A DNA stretch of 64,000 bases from JASFHF01 sp050123375 (GCA_050123375.1 JASFHF010000002.1:34733-98732); one strand, 5' to 3'; counted from the stretch's first letter, positions 1 to 8,768 are shown. Notes: generated by a model not told the origin, from the sequence alone. Made by a program: numbers and translations.

Positions 1-528
1 GTCTTTGTTTTTGCTGGGGAAATTTCTTACGCGATAGTTGCGCCATTTTTATATCAAAGTAAATTGGGTTTAACCTCTGTTGCTAATGGATGGTTAATTT
101 TTTTGACGGTTTTTGGATATTTGTTGGGGTCATTTGCTTCGTTACGTTTATGTGCTAAGTTGAATGCGTTGCAATTGATTACCATTGGTGCGTATTTTGC
201 GTTTTTAGGTGGTGTGGTAATGTTGGTTTTAGCCTGGTTGAATTTATTTTCTGTTGTAGTAATTCTTATCCCGATGATGATATTTATGTTTGGAGCAGGT
301 TTAATTTATCCAAATGTAATTGCTGCAGGTATGTCTTGTTATTCTGAAAGAAGTGGTATGGCTGGTAGTGTTATGAGCGCATTACAAATAGGCGGTGGCG
401 GTGTTATAGCCAGCGTAATGGCGCGTATCCAGATTAATAGTCAATTACCGCTTGCTATATTATTAGTTGGTTTGTCTGTGTTGACAATTATAATGGTTTT
501 GCTGTTGAAAAAAATCAAAATTTCTTGA
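1..528 (+). CDS. MFS transporter, C-terminal part (Bcr/CflA-like)
   Basis: The reading frame is open from the first base, so this is the 3' part of a gene that starts outside the window. About 175 residues are visible, in six strongly hydrophobic stretches that fit the C-terminal half of a 12-helix major facilitator. The segment near residues 97-107 (G-A-G-L-I-Y-P-N) and the following small-residue helix with A-G-S-V-M-S-A-L match the Gly-rich helices of drug-resistance transporters of the Bcr/CflA group, in which these lie in the second half. It would act as a proton-driven exporter in the inner membrane; the substrate cannot be told. The short basic tail (K-K-I-K-I-S) is a normal cytoplasmic end. 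The downstream gap of about 95 bases has no clear terminator. Confidence 0.75.
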   Translation, partial: VFVFAGEISYAIVAPFLYQSKLGLTSVANGWLIFLTVFGYLLGSFASLRLCAKLNALQLITIGAYFAFLGGVVMLVLAWLNLFSVVVILIPMMIFMFGAGLIYPNVIAAGMSCYSERSGMAGSVMSALQIGGGGVIASVMARIQINSQLPLAILLVGLSVLTIIMVLLLKKIKIS

Positions 529-625
529 CTTTGTTAGTGATAGTAATTACATTGTACTGAAACTTTATTCATCCCATTTTTTAATTCTTATTTTATTCTT
601 ACTAAAATTTTGAGGAGTCTTGGTT

Positions 626-1375
626 ATGCTAAAAAATGAACTTGCTTTAATTACTGGAGCAACCAGTGGTATTGGTGCAGTATATGCGCGTAAACTTGCG
701 GGGCACAATTACGATTTAATTCTTACTGGAAGAAGAAAAGAACAGCTAAATTCTTTAGCGCAAGAATTAATAAGTAAACATAGTATTAAAGTGGAAACAG
801 TTATTGCCGAATTATCTGATGATGCTGATCTTGAAATGTTAACAGACAAAATTAAAAATTTGCCGGACTTATCGATGTTAATAAATAACGCTGGTTTTCT
901 TTCTCATTGTGATTTTGTTGATGGTGATATTAATTTGTATGAGAATATGGTGCAGACACATATATTGGCTATAATGAAGTTTACCCACGCTGCTTTGCAA
1001 AACATGAAGAAAAAAAATGCCGGTTCGATTATTAATGTATCTTCGATTGGATCGTATTATCCTTATCCACAGTCTTCGGTATATTGTGCGACCAAAGCGT
1101 TTATTAGCATCTTTACTGAGACTATAGCTATGGAACTTAAAGATACTGCTATTCGTATACAGTCTTTGTGTCCCGGTATGACTGCTACAGATATTTTTGA
1201 GCGCATTGGCGAAGATATAAGAGAACTTTCTGCAAAACGTAACGTGAAATTCATGTCAGCTGAAGATGTGGTTTATTTGTCGTTTGAATATTTAAAAGAG
1301 AATAGGGTCGTTTGTATTCCGGGAGATCATAACCAATTGTTAGTATGGCAGCGTGCCACAAAAAGATTACTTTAA
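626..1375 (+). CDS. Short-chain dehydrogenase/reductase (SDR)
   Basis: A 249-residue classical SDR: an NAD(P)-dependent oxidoreductase of unknown substrate. The N-terminal Rossmann motif T-G-A-T-S-G-I-G, the N-N-A-G motif, the catalytic serine in I-N-V-S-S-I-G and the Y-C-A-T-K catalytic Tyr/Lys pair are all present, and R-R-K after the second strand favours NADP. A TTG six bases upstream also opens the frame, but the GAGGAG at 612-617 sits at the proper distance from the ATG at 626, so that start is chosen. The next gene, an ABM monooxygenase, follows after 23 bases with its own ribosome site, so the two are probably one operon. Length and motifs are normal for the YdfG/DltE-like SDRs. Confidence 0.85.
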   Translation: MLKNELALITGATSGIGAVYARKLAGHNYDLILTGRRKEQLNSLAQELISKHSIKVETVIAELSDDADLEMLTDKIKNLPDLSMLINNAGFLSHCDFVDGDINLYENMVQTHILAIMKFTHAALQNMKKKNAGSIINVSSIGSYYPYPQSSVYCATKAFISIFTETIAMELKDTAIRIQSLCPGMTATDIFERIGEDIRELSAKRNVKFMSAEDVVYLSFEYLKENRVVCIPGDHNQLLVWQRATKRLL

Positions 1376-1398
1376 TAATATAAAAGAGGAAAATAATT

Positions 1399-1695
1399 AT
1401 GCAAGAAGAAGTCGTATGTGTGGCAACCTTTGTTGCCAAAGAAGGCAAAGCGGATCAACTTAAAAAAGATATGTCAGATTTAGTTGATCCAACCAGAAAA
1501 GAAGAAGGGAATTTAAGATATGAGCTTAATCAAAGCTTGGATAACGATCATGAGTTTGTTATGGTAGAAAAATATAAAAGTAAAGAAGCTTTTGATTTAC
1601 ACGGAAAACAATCTCACATGCAGCATTTTATCAACGTTACATTGAAAGAGGTGGTAGAATCTGCATCGGTTAAACTGCATAAACAAGTTTTGTAG
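1399..1695 (+). CDS. Antibiotic biosynthesis monooxygenase (ABM) domain protein, YgiN-like
   Basis: A 98-residue single-domain protein of the ABM/quinol monooxygenase superfamily: a small dimeric ferredoxin-like alpha+beta barrel that oxidises quinols or similar ring compounds without a bound metal, or in some members binds haem. The pattern is clear: V-A-T-F-V-A-K-E-G-K at the first strand, an R-K-E-E-G-N-L-R-Y-E segment for the second, and E-K-Y-K-S-K-E-A-F-D-L-H followed by S-H-M-Q-H-F typical of YgiN. A ribosome site (AGAGGA) precedes the ATG. It follows the SDR closely, suggesting a small redox or quinone-detoxifying operon. The true substrate is unknown. Confidence 0.8.
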   Translation: MQEEVVCVATFVAKEGKADQLKKDMSDLVDPTRKEEGNLRYELNQSLDNDHEFVMVEKYKSKEAFDLHGKQSHMQHFINVTLKEVVESASVKLHKQVL

Positions 1696-1716
1696 GAAAT
1701 AATATTTCCAGTTTAA

Positions 1717-2006
1717 ATTGGAACTCATGATTTTACAACCAGTTTGTTTTTGTAAAATCATGAGTCAGCAAGCACAATCATAGCTTTAATAGAACACAAG
1801 TATATCATGCGCGGTAGCTGCCACAGAAATAAACTAAGTGGTAATTACCGCGCATGCCGGATCTGTGTTTTGTTTTAGTTGTGCAGATGCGCGGTGACTC
1901 GCGATTTTACAAAACAAGCTGGTTGTAAAATCGCGAGTTCCAATATTAACACCAAGTAACAATTAGTGTGCTATAAACCCGGCTTTTTGAGGTAAGATTG
2001 GTATAT
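1717..2006. repeat. Structured intergenic repeat, copy A
   Basis: Some 290 bases between the ABM gene and an MFS gene are almost identical to 8387-8677. The unit holds three or four hairpins: 1723-1738 with 1750-1765 (16 bp, perfect), 1806-1816 with 1846-1856 (extended by further pairs), a small one at 1861-1887, and 1897-1912 with 1923-1938 (16 bp, perfect). The first and last hairpins share the core GATTTTACAA. The right end (about 1971-2005) corresponds to the right terminal inverted repeat of copy B, but no left terminal repeat is visible here, so the copy looks truncated on that side. The repeat runs into the start region of the MFS gene, so GAGGTAAG near its end may serve as that gene's ribosome site. 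Nothing coding is seen in it. Confidence 0.85.
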
Positions 2007-3203
2007 ATGAAATCAGTTAATTTTATTTTTATTCTTGCGGTTTTTTTTGCGACAATCGGTGGGGTTTCGTCTGATTTGTATTTGCCGTCATTACCCGCAA
2101 TTGCGCATAGTTTGCATACGTCAGTTTCGTTAACCCAGTTATCTGTGGCTTTGTTTATGTTGGGTTTAAGCTTTGCCAGATTAATTGTGGCAATAGTTTC
2201 AGATGCTTTTGGGCGCAAAAACCCGTTAATGATTAGTTTATTAATTTGTTTGGTTGGTTGTGCATGTTGTTTGTTTGCCACTAATATTTATGTGTTATTA
2301 GTTGGGCGTTTACTGCAAGGATTTGGCGCAGGCGGCAGCAATATTTTAGGTAGAGTTATATTACGTGATGGGGTTCCGAGTAATCTTTTAGCAAAATACA
2401 TGTCATATTTTTCTATGATTGGTATTACCTTAATGAGTGCAGCGCCTTTTATTGGCGGATATATTGAGCGTTATTTTAATTGGCGTGTATCTTTTGTAAT
2501 ACTGTTAATTTATACTGTTACTGCATTGATTGTTTCAATTTTTTTGTTACCGGAAACCAACAAGTTTAAAAATACAGACAATCTAAAATTAAGTTTTTTA
2601 AAAACAAATTTAAAAACACTTTTTGTTGAACCAACGTTTATAATTTCAGCATTATTTTTAGCGATTGGTTATGGAAGTTTGGTTGCGTGGTTGACTGCTG
2701 GTCCAATAATATTGCAAAAAGTTCTATTGCTATCTCCAGTGACGTTTGGTTGGTGCGCAGCTTTGATAGGGTTTTGTTATTTTTTAGCGGCATTTACTAA
2801 TAGCAAATTAGTTAATAGATTTGCGATACATAAAATTCAGCGATTTGGTATATGGTGTTTTTTTGCTGGTGGAATTATGTTATTAATTCCAAGCTTATTT
2901 TTTCATTATATTAGTTTGGCAGCGTTTATTTTGCCATTGATGTTAGCAATTTATGGATTAGGCTTATTAGTTCCTAATTCGTATGTTGTTGGTTTAATAC
3001 CATTTGCTAAAATTGCAGGAATTGCTGCAGCAGTGCTTTCTTTTATTCAGGTTATCGGTGCTTTTATTACTAGCACTATTATTTCATTATCACCAAATCG
3101 TAATCAAATGCCAGTAGGCTTGATATTATGTGTTGGTGGATTTATCTGTTTGATTTTAATTAGGTTTTTGAAGAAAACTAGATTAAAATTAAAAAGTGTA
3201 TAA
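2007..3203 (+). CDS. MFS multidrug transporter, Bcr/CflA family
   Basis: A 398-residue membrane protein with about 12 hydrophobic segments. The N-terminal helix is followed by S-S-D-L-Y-L-P-S-L-P-A-I, the hallmark of Bcr/CflA drug exporters, then the loop 2-3 motif D-A-F-G-R-K (MFS motif A) and L-L-Q-G-F-G-A-G-G-S in helix 4. It is expected to export small molecules in exchange for protons at the inner membrane. A TTG nine bases upstream would extend the frame by three residues; the ATG at 2007 is taken because family members begin just before the first helix. Either start lies at the right border of repeat copy A, so the repeat may supply leader and ribosome site. The substrate is unknown. 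Confidence 0.85.
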   Translation: MKSVNFIFILAVFFATIGGVSSDLYLPSLPAIAHSLHTSVSLTQLSVALFMLGLSFARLIVAIVSDAFGRKNPLMISLLICLVGCACCLFATNIYVLLVGRLLQGFGAGGSNILGRVILRDGVPSNLLAKYMSYFSMIGITLMSAAPFIGGYIERYFNWRVSFVILLIYTVTALIVSIFLLPETNKFKNTDNLKLSFLKTNLKTLFVEPTFIISALFLAIGYGSLVAWLTAGPIILQKVLLLSPVTFGWCAALIGFCYFLAAFTNSKLVNRFAIHKIQRFGIWCFFAGGIMLLIPSLFFHYISLAAFILPLMLAIYGLGLLVPNSYVVGLIPFAKIAGIAAAVLSFIQVIGAFITSTIISLSPNRNQMPVGLILCVGGFICLILIRFLKKTRLKLKSV

Positions 3204-3207
3204 ATAT

Positions 3208-3235
3208 TTGTAATATACGTTTTTATGTGTATAAT
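3208..3235 (+). promoter_or_regulatory. Sigma-70-type promoter for the dehydrogenase gene
   Basis: TTGTAA at 3208-3213 and a perfect TATAAT at 3230-3235 are separated by 16 bases, about 80 bases before the dehydrogenase ATG. Judged by sequence only. Confidence 0.5.
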
Positions 3236-3317
3236 ATATTTTAATTATATCCCAAATACATCTCCCTTGAAAAAATCTTTTTAATTCATATTTTATATTT
3301 AACTAGGAGAGCTACAA

Positions 3318-4403
3318 ATGAATCCTTTTACAAACAAAAATTATCATAATCATGAGCAGTTGATTTTTTGCCATGATCCTTTATCTAAATTACAAGCTAT
3401 CATTGCAATTCATAATACTAAACTTGGTCCAGCGATTGGCGGTTGTCGTATGTATCCATATGCAACCATAGATGACGCTATTGATGATGTGTTACGTTTA
3501 TCTAAAAGTATGACGTATAAATCAGCGGTTTCCGGGTTAAATTTTGGTGGTGCTAAAGCGGTAATTATTGGTGATCCACACAAAGATTCTTCAGAATTAT
3601 TATTTCGTACTTTTGGTAGGTATGTGCAAACATTAAGTGGTCGTTATATAACTTGTGAAGATGTTGGTACTAATCCGAAATTGATGGAATATGTTAGAAT
3701 TGAAACCAGGTATGTGGTTGGTTTACCACAAGGTCTTGGTTACGGTTTGGGTGATCCTTCACCAGTTACTGCTTATGGCACCAAGCTTGGTATGCAGGCA
3801 TCTTTAAAAAAACTTACTGGTAAAGAAAATTTGAGTAACATTAAAGTTGCGATTCAGGGAGTTGGAAATGTTGGTTATCATTTGTGTAAAGAATTACATA
3901 AAGTAGGTGCTAAATTATATATTACTGATGTTGATCAAACGGCAATAAAAAAAGTGGCTGATAATTTTAAAGTAAATGTGGTTAAGCCTCATGAAATTTA
4001 TAGCCAGAATGTAGATATATTTGCGCCGTGTGCCTTGGGTGGTATTTTGCATGATGAAAGTATAGATTCACTTAAGTGCGCAATTGTGGCTGGAGCCGCA
4101 AATAACCAATTGCTCGATGAGCATGAGCACAGTCATGCATTACAAAAGCGCGGTATATTATATGCGCCTGATTATGTAATTAATGCTGGCGGGTTGTATG
4201 ATGCAGCAACTGAATTTTTCCATGTTAGGCAAAAAAGTTATGCGTATCAAAAGGCTGAAGAAATATACGGAAAATTACTTGAGGTATATAGCTTTGCTGA
4301 AGAAAAAAATATTCCAACAGCAATTGCAGCACAACAAATTGCTGAACAGCGTATTCATTTTGCTGGGCATTGTAAAGATATTTATGCGAGGCGGGACAAA
4401 TGA
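3318..4403 (+). CDS. Leu/Phe/Val-type amino acid dehydrogenase
   Basis: A 361-residue NAD-dependent oxidative deaminase of the Glu/Leu/Phe/Val dehydrogenase family. The N-terminal catalytic domain has G-P-A-I-G-G-C-R, then K-S-M-T-Y-K-S-A-V and N-F-G-G-A-K-A-V with the active-site lysines, and C-E-D-V-G-T. The C-terminal domain has the nucleotide-binding G-V-G-N-V-G at about residue 182 followed by the acidic end of the second strand (Y-I-T-D-V-D), which favours NAD. The length and the short N-terminus fit leucine/valine dehydrogenases rather than the 420-450 residue glutamate enzymes. It interconverts branched-chain amino acids and 2-oxo acids, so it may feed carbon to branched fatty acids or catabolism. 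A good ribosome site (AGGAGA) precedes the ATG and a strong promoter lies upstream. Confidence 0.9.
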   Translation: MNPFTNKNYHNHEQLIFCHDPLSKLQAIIAIHNTKLGPAIGGCRMYPYATIDDAIDDVLRLSKSMTYKSAVSGLNFGGAKAVIIGDPHKDSSELLFRTFGRYVQTLSGRYITCEDVGTNPKLMEYVRIETRYVVGLPQGLGYGLGDPSPVTAYGTKLGMQASLKKLTGKENLSNIKVAIQGVGNVGYHLCKELHKVGAKLYITDVDQTAIKKVADNFKVNVVKPHEIYSQNVDIFAPCALGGILHDESIDSLKCAIVAGAANNQLLDEHEHSHALQKRGILYAPDYVINAGGLYDAATEFFHVRQKSYAYQKAEEIYGKLLEVYSFAEEKNIPTAIAAQQIAEQRIHFAGHCKDIYARRDK

Positions 4404-4501
4404 TTAATGTTATTTGTCTAACCAATCAAAAATATTTGGAACTTCAGAATTTTATTATAATGGATGTGTCAAAAATGGCTTGAGAAAACATTTTCTACAT
4501 A

Positions 4502-4576
4502 AATGATATTATATGATATCATTACAAATAGTTGGATTTTATCGACAAAAAAGCTGTATGCTATAATATATACAGC
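4502..4576 (+). promoter_or_regulatory. Two palindromes and a promoter before the kinase gene
   Basis: AATGATAT at 4503 is mirrored by ATATCATT ending at 4524, and GCTGTAT at 4553-4559 is mirrored by ATACAGC at 4570-4576. The second palindrome encloses a perfect TATAAT (4562-4567), so a bound repressor would block the -10. The -35 is weak (TTATCG with a 17-base spacer). The kinase ATG follows 27 bases after the second palindrome. Confidence 0.4.
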
Positions 4577-4602
4577 GATTTATAGTTTAATTTGGTGTAA
4601 AA

Positions 4603-5478
4603 ATGCGCACTAATATTTGGCAAAATTTTCGTTTTGTAAAAGGTTTTTTGTCACAACAAATGAATGCAAAAATTACTGCTTTGCGAAAATTATCGTCTGG
4701 AATGTTTTCGCAGGCGTATTCTTTTATTGCAGATAAAAAAGAATACGTGTTGCGTTTAAATAAGCATGAGAAAGATTTTAAAAAAGATGTTTATGCTTAT
4801 CAAAATTTTGGTAATAAATTATCAATACCAAAAATATTAAAGCATGGAAAATATAACAGTGAATTATATTTTGCAATTACACTAAAATGTAAAGGTGTTA
4901 TTCACGATAGAATTAAGAATCCAGAAAATATTTTGCCAGAGATAATTCAAACTATTGAAACCATGCGTGCTATTAATGTTGCAAATCATCAGGGTTTTGG
5001 TTTATTAGATGAAAACGGCATGGGTCAGTATGATAGTTGGCGAGAGGCTATTACGTCTTTTTATAATCATAAATTCCCAAAAATTGAAACTGAAAGATTT
5101 ATTGATGATGCTGTTTTGGGGAAAATATTTAATCTGCTTGAATTTGTCCCAAAAACCAAGTATCTTGTGCATGGAGATTTTGGTTTTGATAATTTAGTTA
5201 TTGATGATGGTAAGATCACTGGAGTTTTAGATTGGGCTGAGTCAAAATATGGTGATTTTTTGTATGACGTCGCTTGGCTTGATTTTTGGTCAAATGGCAT
5301 AAAATATGCACAATCATTTAAAAATTATTATATCGCAAATAAAATCGAAATTTTGAATTTTGATAAACGTATAGAATGTTATAGTTTACATATCGGTTTA
5401 AATGGTTTAATTCTTGCGGCTTATTTGGATGACGAACAGAATTACGAAAAAATTAAAAGGAGGATAGGCGATGACTAA
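4603..5478 (+). CDS. APH-family phosphotransferase (hygromycin phosphotransferase-like)
   Basis: A 291-residue kinase-fold protein of the aminoglycoside phosphotransferase family. Brenner's motif is H-G-D-F-G-F-D-N at residues 190-197 (catalytic Asp192, metal-binding Asn197) and the DFG-equivalent is V-L-D-W-A-E with Asp near 212. The tail Y-G-D-F-L-Y-D-V-A-W-L-D-F-W resembles the hygromycin-B phosphotransferase subgroup. The N-lobe has S-S-G-M-F-S-Q-A-Y as the P-loop equivalent and Y-V-L-R-L-N with the ATP-contacting position. Family members phosphorylate antibiotics, but also choline, homoserine or methylthioribose, so resistance is not shown by sequence. The last bases overlap the next gene (start 5471), implying translational coupling. 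Confidence 0.8.
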   Translation: MRTNIWQNFRFVKGFLSQQMNAKITALRKLSSGMFSQAYSFIADKKEYVLRLNKHEKDFKKDVYAYQNFGNKLSIPKILKHGKYNSELYFAITLKCKGVIHDRIKNPENILPEIIQTIETMRAINVANHQGFGLLDENGMGQYDSWREAITSFYNHKFPKIETERFIDDAVLGKIFNLLEFVPKTKYLVHGDFGFDNLVIDDGKITGVLDWAESKYGDFLYDVAWLDFWSNGIKYAQSFKNYYIANKIEILNFDKRIECYSLHIGLNGLILAAYLDDEQNYEKIKRRIGDD

Positions 5479-5977
5479 AAAAATTGTAATGATTGTGGCG
5501 AATCATGGTTTTCGCGATGAAGAATATCAAATGCCTAAAGAAATTTTTGAGAAACAAGGATTTTTAGTTACGACTGCAGCGAAAAAACCTAATGATGCAA
5601 CTGGAAAATTTGGTTTAAAAATAAATGTTGATGTAACTATGGATAAATTAAATGTTGCAGATTATGATGCTGTTTTATTTGTTGGCGGTCCAGGATGTTA
5701 TGATTATTATGATGATGTTCATGCTCATGATATTGCAAAAGTTGCTTATGAGAGCGGCAAAATACTAGGTGCAATTTGTGCAGCGCCTGGTATTTTAGCA
5801 AATGCTGGATTATTGCAAGGTAAAAAAGCGACTATGTTTGCTGATGATGGAACGCTTGCGAAAGGAGGCGCAACGTATACAGGCGCGGATGTAGAAGTTG
5901 ATGGAAAAATTATAACAGCAACAGGTCCTAAAACCGCAGCACAGTGGGCTGAAAAGATTATTGAAATGATTGGATAG
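5471..5977 (+). CDS. DJ-1/PfpI family protein
   Basis: A 168-residue protein of the DJ-1/ThiJ/PfpI superfamily. The nucleophile-elbow cysteine is Cys103 in G-A-I-C-A-A-P, and the conserved glutamate is Glu17 or Glu18 in F-R-D-E-E. A histidine next to the cysteine, required in PfpI proteases, is replaced by Ala, as in DJ-1-like glyoxalase/deglycase or chaperone branches. It probably protects against carbonyl or oxidative stress, though family members differ in activity. The ATG lies inside the 3' end of the kinase gene with GGAGG immediately upstream (5460-5464), so the two are co-translated; fabH follows after ten bases. Confidence 0.85.
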   Translation: MTKKIVMIVANHGFRDEEYQMPKEIFEKQGFLVTTAAKKPNDATGKFGLKINVDVTMDKLNVADYDAVLFVGGPGCYDYYDDVHAHDIAKVAYESGKILGAICAAPGILANAGLLQGKKATMFADDGTLAKGGATYTGADVEVDGKIITATGPKTAAQWAEKIIEMIG

Positions 5978-5987
5978 GAAATAAAAA

Positions 5988-6977
5988 ATGCAAGTTAACG
6001 CTACAATTACTGCAGTTGGTATGTATGTTCCAGAAAAAATTTTAGATAATAAATATTTTGAATCAATTGTGGATACTAGTGATGAATGGATTACTACGCG
6101 TACTGGAATTAAAGAACGTAGATTGATGGAGCATGGTGCAACTAGTGATATGGCGGCGAAAGCTATTGAAGATTTAATGAAAACTTCAAATTTAAAACCA
6201 GAAGAAATCGATGTAATTATTGTTGCAACTGTGACACCTGATATGTTTTTTCCGTCTACCGCTTGTTTAGTACAAGATAAAGTTGGTGCAAAAAATGCTT
6301 GGGGTTTTGATCTTTCTGCTGCGTGTTCTGGGTTTTTATTTGCATTACAAACTGGTGCAAGCATGATCGCAAGTGGTGCGTATAAAAAAGTTGTAGTTGT
6401 TGGCGCCGATAAAATGAGTTCAATTACTGATTATACTGATCGTACAACTTGTGTTATTTTGGGTGATGGAGCAGCCGCGGTTTTGTTAGAACCAACCGAA
6501 GATTTGAATTATGGGATTAAAGATGCATTGTTGTATGTGGATGGTTCTGGTGGAAAATCATTATATATGAAAGCGGGCGGCAGTTTGCATCCAGCGACGC
6601 ACGAAACTATAGATAAAAAATGGCATTACATGTATCAGGATGGCAGAGCGGTTTTTAAAAAGGCGGTTAAAAGTATGGCGGATGCGGCATATGATATTGT
6701 ACAAAGAAATAATTTGCAATCAGATGATATTGCATATTTAGTTCCGCATCAGGCAAATTTACGTATTATTGACGCAACCGCAAAACGTCTAGGAATAGAA
6801 AAAGAAAAAGTAATAATTAATATTGATAAATATGGTAATACTACTGCTGCGACAATTCCTTTATGTTTAGTGGAATATTATCGTGCCGGTAAATTTAAAA
6901 AGGGTGATAATTTAATTCTTGCAGCATTTGGTGGCGGTTATACATGGGGCGCAATTTATTTGACTTGGAGTTTATAG
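5988..6977 (+). CDS. fabH: Beta-ketoacyl-ACP synthase III
   Basis: At 329 residues it has the normal size for KAS III, which condenses acetyl-CoA (or a branched acyl-CoA) with malonyl-ACP to start fatty acid synthesis. The catalytic triad is present: Cys113 in S-A-A-C-S-G-F, His in V-P-H-Q-A-N, and Asn in Y-G-N-T-T-A-A-T. The N-terminal W-I-T-T-R-T-G-I-K-E-R-R is diagnostic. It is not in the usual plsX-fabH-fabD-fabG cluster but follows a DJ-1 gene, so it may be a second copy. The presence of a leucine-type dehydrogenase two genes upstream would suit branched primers, but that link is inference. Confidence 0.9.
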   Translation: MQVNATITAVGMYVPEKILDNKYFESIVDTSDEWITTRTGIKERRLMEHGATSDMAAKAIEDLMKTSNLKPEEIDVIIVATVTPDMFFPSTACLVQDKVGAKNAWGFDLSAACSGFLFALQTGASMIASGAYKKVVVVGADKMSSITDYTDRTTCVILGDGAAAVLLEPTEDLNYGIKDALLYVDGSGGKSLYMKAGGSLHPATHETIDKKWHYMYQDGRAVFKKAVKSMADAAYDIVQRNNLQSDDIAYLVPHQANLRIIDATAKRLGIEKEKVIINIDKYGNTTAATIPLCLVEYYRAGKFKKGDNLILAAFGGGYTWGAIYLTWSL

Positions 6978-7125
6978 AAAAAAATATGATTCCAATAGAA
7001 TACAAAGAACTAAATCAAAGCCAAAAAAATATTGCTGAAAGATAAAATGCAATTTAACATTTAAATTTTTGCATGTGGATTTTTCTAAAATATAAAAGTT
7101 ATAACTCAATAACACAGTCGTCGTG

Positions 7126-8295
7126 TTAAGTTTGCAGCTGAATTCTTGCTGCATAAATTGTGGTGTTGACATTATTGCCGTTAAATGCAGGTCGCGCAAA
7201 TACGCGAATAATATTGAATTTAAACATCACTATTTTATTTAAGTACCAATTTAAACCAACAGTTAAATTAGTTTCTTTGCCGCCTTGAATCATTTTATCA
7301 CTTAAATTTAAATAACTTACTCTGGCTAAAATTTGTAATGCGCCGTATTTGTGATGAATTGGGGTGATGCCGGCAAAGCCGCCGCTGGGGAAAACGTAAA
7401 TGCGTGATTCGCCAGTTAAGAAATAACTTCCAGTTAAATAGCTGCCAAAAAAGTTTAAGTTGGGGGAGCCGTTGTTACGCATAATTTTATTAAAAAGGAA
7501 TTCGGCTTGCGTACACCAGGAATTATAGACTCCCGCTGCTTCAAAATCAGTGGTGTTATAATATTTTACATTGTTAATTGTGCCGGTATTAAGTAATTGA
7601 TCGTCATGAGGTGAGGTTGCTTCAGGTACGGTGCTAAAACTTATGGTATTGGAACCATCTGGTCGTTGCAGCCAATTTGATATAGCAAGATGTACTACGC
7701 GAGTATTAGTATGGGCTGGCGAATAAATTAATCTAACAGTATTGCCTAAAGGTTTTCTCCCTTGATATTTTTCATTGATTCCATTTCTAAAAATGCTGAT
7801 ATTAAACGATAAAAGATTATTGTAAATTCCATAGTTAGCGCCCATGCTGTAAGGTGGATCAAAAGTTTGAGTTGGTAGAGCAATTTCCAGGAAATTTATG
7901 TCAGTACTGCTAGCCCAATTTGCTAATGTAAAATTAGGAGAAAATTGGCCAATAGTGAAATACATATTGTGCCAACCATTATAAGTAATATACGCATGTT
8001 TCCATAATGAGTTGGATAAATTATAAGAAAATTTGTATGTTAAATCACGAGAAATGCTGCCTGATAGTGACACTCGAGAATTCCATACGTTTGTGCCGCT
8101 GGTTAATAAATCTGGATAAGATGAAAAATTTACTGCATCCCCCATAAAATATCCGCCAAGTCTTGCAGTAAAAATATCAGGGCCGTAATTAAAAAATAAG
8201 CCTTTATTGTAGGTTACGGATGAAGTTGCACCTAAGGCAATCCTGGTTAAAACACATCCGGTTAATAAGAAAAAAATAACAAGTTTTAATTTCAT
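7126..8295 (-). CDS. Outer-membrane porin, OprO/OprP-like
   Basis: A 389-residue exported beta-barrel protein. The ATG at 8295 gives a canonical signal peptide (M-K-L-K-L-V-I-F-F-L-L-T-G) with cleavage likely after A-L-G-A. A longer frame to 8430 is possible but runs into repeat copy B and would bury the signal. The mature part alternates aromatic and polar residues in the way of a barrel, with G-G-Y-F-M-G-D, T-Y-K-F-S-Y-N, F-T-I-G-Q-F-S-P-N-F and a C-terminal strand R-I-Q-L-Q-T. The F-x-I-G-Q-F-x-P segment is typical of phosphate/pyrophosphate-selective porins. A C-terminal Phe, usual for gammaproteobacterial barrels, is not present; the last residue is Thr. It stands alone on the minus strand. 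Confidence 0.7.
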   Translation of the reverse strand: MKLKLVIFFLLTGCVLTRIALGATSSVTYNKGLFFNYGPDIFTARLGGYFMGDAVNFSSYPDLLTSGTNVWNSRVSLSGSISRDLTYKFSYNLSNSLWKHAYITYNGWHNMYFTIGQFSPNFTLANWASSTDINFLEIALPTQTFDPPYSMGANYGIYNNLLSFNISIFRNGINEKYQGRKPLGNTVRLIYSPAHTNTRVVHLAISNWLQRPDGSNTISFSTVPEATSPHDDQLLNTGTINNVKYYNTTDFEAAGVYNSWCTQAEFLFNKIMRNNGSPNLNFFGSYLTGSYFLTGESRIYVFPSGGFAGITPIHHKYGALQILARVSYLNLSDKMIQGGKETNLTVGLNWYLNKIVMFKFNIIRVFARPAFNGNNVNTTIYAARIQLQT

Positions 8296-8330
8296 ATATT
8301 CACACTGTACTTCAAAGTAGGGAGCGAGTC

Positions 8331-8677
8331 TATACCCATAGTACTTCAAGATGCCGGATTTATAACAGATGTCTATAAAACTTTTATTGGAACTAGTGAT
8401 TTTACAATTTGTTTGTTTTTGTAAAATCACTAGTCAGCAAGCACAATCATAGCTTTAATAGAACACAAGTATATCATGCGCGGTAGTTGCCACAGAAATA
8501 AACTAAGTGGTAATTACCGCGCATGCCGGATCTGTGTTTTGTTTTAGTTGTGCAGATGCGCGGTGACTCGCGATTTTACAAGAACAAGCTGGTTGTAAAA
8601 TCACGAGTTCCAAGATTAACACCAAGTAACAATTAGTGTGCTACAAATCCGGCATCTTGAGGCAAGAGTGGTATATA
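8331..8677. repeat. Structured intergenic repeat, copy B, with terminal inverted repeats
   Basis: This is the fuller copy of the unit at 1717-2006. It is bounded by imperfect inverted repeats of about 35 bases: 8331-8364 (core CTTCAAGATGCCGGATTTAT) and 8641-8677 (core ATCCGGCATCTTGAGG). Inside are the same three main hairpins. The first stem (8392-8407 with its partner ending near 8434) differs from copy A at three adjacent positions on both arms (CAT/ATG becomes AGT/ACT), so pairing is kept. The last stem has one mismatch in this copy. Just beyond the right end, 8688-8708 carries another partial copy of the terminal sequence in direct orientation. No transposase is inside, so it could be a non-autonomous (MITE-like) element. 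The rest of the gap to 8768 shows nothing further. Confidence 0.8.
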
Positions 8678-8768
8678 TCGTGCACCGATGAAGATGCGGG
8701 ATTTATAGGAAATGCTGATATAATTCAAGTATAACAATTTGTCTCAAGTGTTTTGATGCGTCTATCTT

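Noticed and set aside
1717..2006. CRISPR array or integron attC sites
   Set aside because: The hairpins are not regularly spaced repeats with spacers, there are no cas genes and no integron integrase; attC core sites are not seen.
4603..5478. Antibiotic resistance gene
   Set aside because: The APH fold is clear, but many family members act on metabolites; no resistance can be claimed from sequence.
5810..6364. 184-codon open frame antisense to the PfpI/fabH junction
   Set aside because: Shadow of fabH and the DJ-1 gene; no ribosome site and no protein-like pattern.
7126..8430. Longer porin frame starting at 8430
   Set aside because: The first 45 codons lie in repeat copy B, and the signal peptide begins at 8295.
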